A DNA stretch of 64,000 nt, taken from positions 4,526,001 through 4,590,000 of the forward strand of contig NC_052481.1 in the NCBI RefSeq assembly GCF_009730915.1, read 5' to 3'. The notes under the pieces are model-generated. The model saw nothing but the letters and a program-made list of their open reading frames with translations, made no database searches and was not told the origin of the DNA. The position numbers and the translations under genes were made by a program. Shown here piece by piece: positions 63,721 through 64,000 of the stretch; position 1 is the stretch's first letter; each line of letters starts with the position of its first letter. The DNA is from Dioscorea cayenensis subsp. rotundata. Taxonomy: Eukaryota > Streptophyta > Magnoliopsida > Dioscoreales > Dioscoreaceae.

Positions 63721-64000
63721 CTTCTTTTTGTTGTTGCTATGGTTTTTCTTTGATTTATTTAGAGCTAGCAATTGTCCTTGCTTTAGCATCAGTTGCAATG
63801 TGAACCAACTATGCATCATGCTCATCATCTCTAGATTCATCTCTCTGATGTTCTTTTACAGTGTTTATTGTACTTTATTTTTGCCTCCATGAGTGGTTGG
63901 GAGATTATTATAGCTTGTGGATGCAGGGAGAGACCAGATAGAGATGGAGAAGGTTCAACTGATGTTTTTTCAAAAGGATTAAAGATTAAGATGGAGTGGA

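Overview
This window looks like nuclear DNA of a flowering plant. It is AT-rich, its genes are split by GT..AG introns, its gene families are plant ones (plastid chaperonin, nonaspanin, SCAMP, peroxisomal 4CL-like ligase), and a large share is transposable-element sequence of plant type (Copia, L1 and RTE LINEs, tRNA-derived SINEs, PIF/Harbinger, hAT). I cannot name the species. No bacterial, organellar or CRISPR-type feature was seen.

Five or six ordinary genes form the backbone. (1) 8.0-12.7 kb, + strand: complete plastid chaperonin-60 beta gene (15 exons including a 5' UTR exon; 609 codons). (2) 12.8-14.7 kb, + strand: two-exon multi-pass membrane protein resembling Atg22-like/MFS effluxers (584 aa). 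(3) 18.1-14.9 kb, - strand: transmembrane-9 superfamily (nonaspanin) gene, 7 coding exons, 587 aa, convergent with gene 2. (4) 28.7-32.1 kb, + strand: a DnaJ C-terminal-domain protein without a J domain (321 aa), behind a repeat-filled 5' intron. (5) 36.6-39.2 kb, + strand: 4-coumarate:CoA-ligase-like enzyme, 6 exons, 548 aa, ending in a peroxisomal SRL signal. (6) 46.2-41.2 kb, - strand: SCAMP, 12 exons, 265 aa, with an antisense RTE LINE piece in its fifth intron. I followed the reading frame across every splice junction in these models and all of them close.

The rest is mobile or decayed DNA. From left to right: a decayed RPA70-like gene of the kind often carried by Helitrons (1.6-3.6 kb); a SINE nested in another SINE (6.9-7.4 kb); a foldback element (19.0-19.6 kb); a hAT-type MITE with target duplications (20.8-21.7 kb); a 4.5-kb Copia element with two LTRs identical on reading but broken coding (23.5-28.0 kb); a 266-bp hairpin MITE (32.5-32.8 kb); a 5'-truncated L1 LINE (33.1-35.7 kb); a PIF/Harbinger element carrying both the DDE transposase and the Myb/SANT-like ORF (47.6-52.8 kb); the first exon and part of the second exon of a monodehydroascorbate reductase gene (53.6-54.1 kb); a possible solo LTR (55.2-56.2 kb); a decayed LINE split by a second hAT MITE (57.0-59.9 kb); a piece of a Gypsy-like LTR; a decayed hAT transposase gene (60.3-63.3 kb); and a cytochrome P450-like scrap at the right edge.

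The genes do not form a pathway. The most interesting material is the repeat architecture: the 175-bp array in the DnaJ-like gene's 5' intron, three-fold repeats inside that gene's first coding exon, the young but internally disabled Copia copy, the two-gene Harbinger element, and nested insertions dated relative to each other by target-site duplications. I saw no convincing undescribed multi-gene system.
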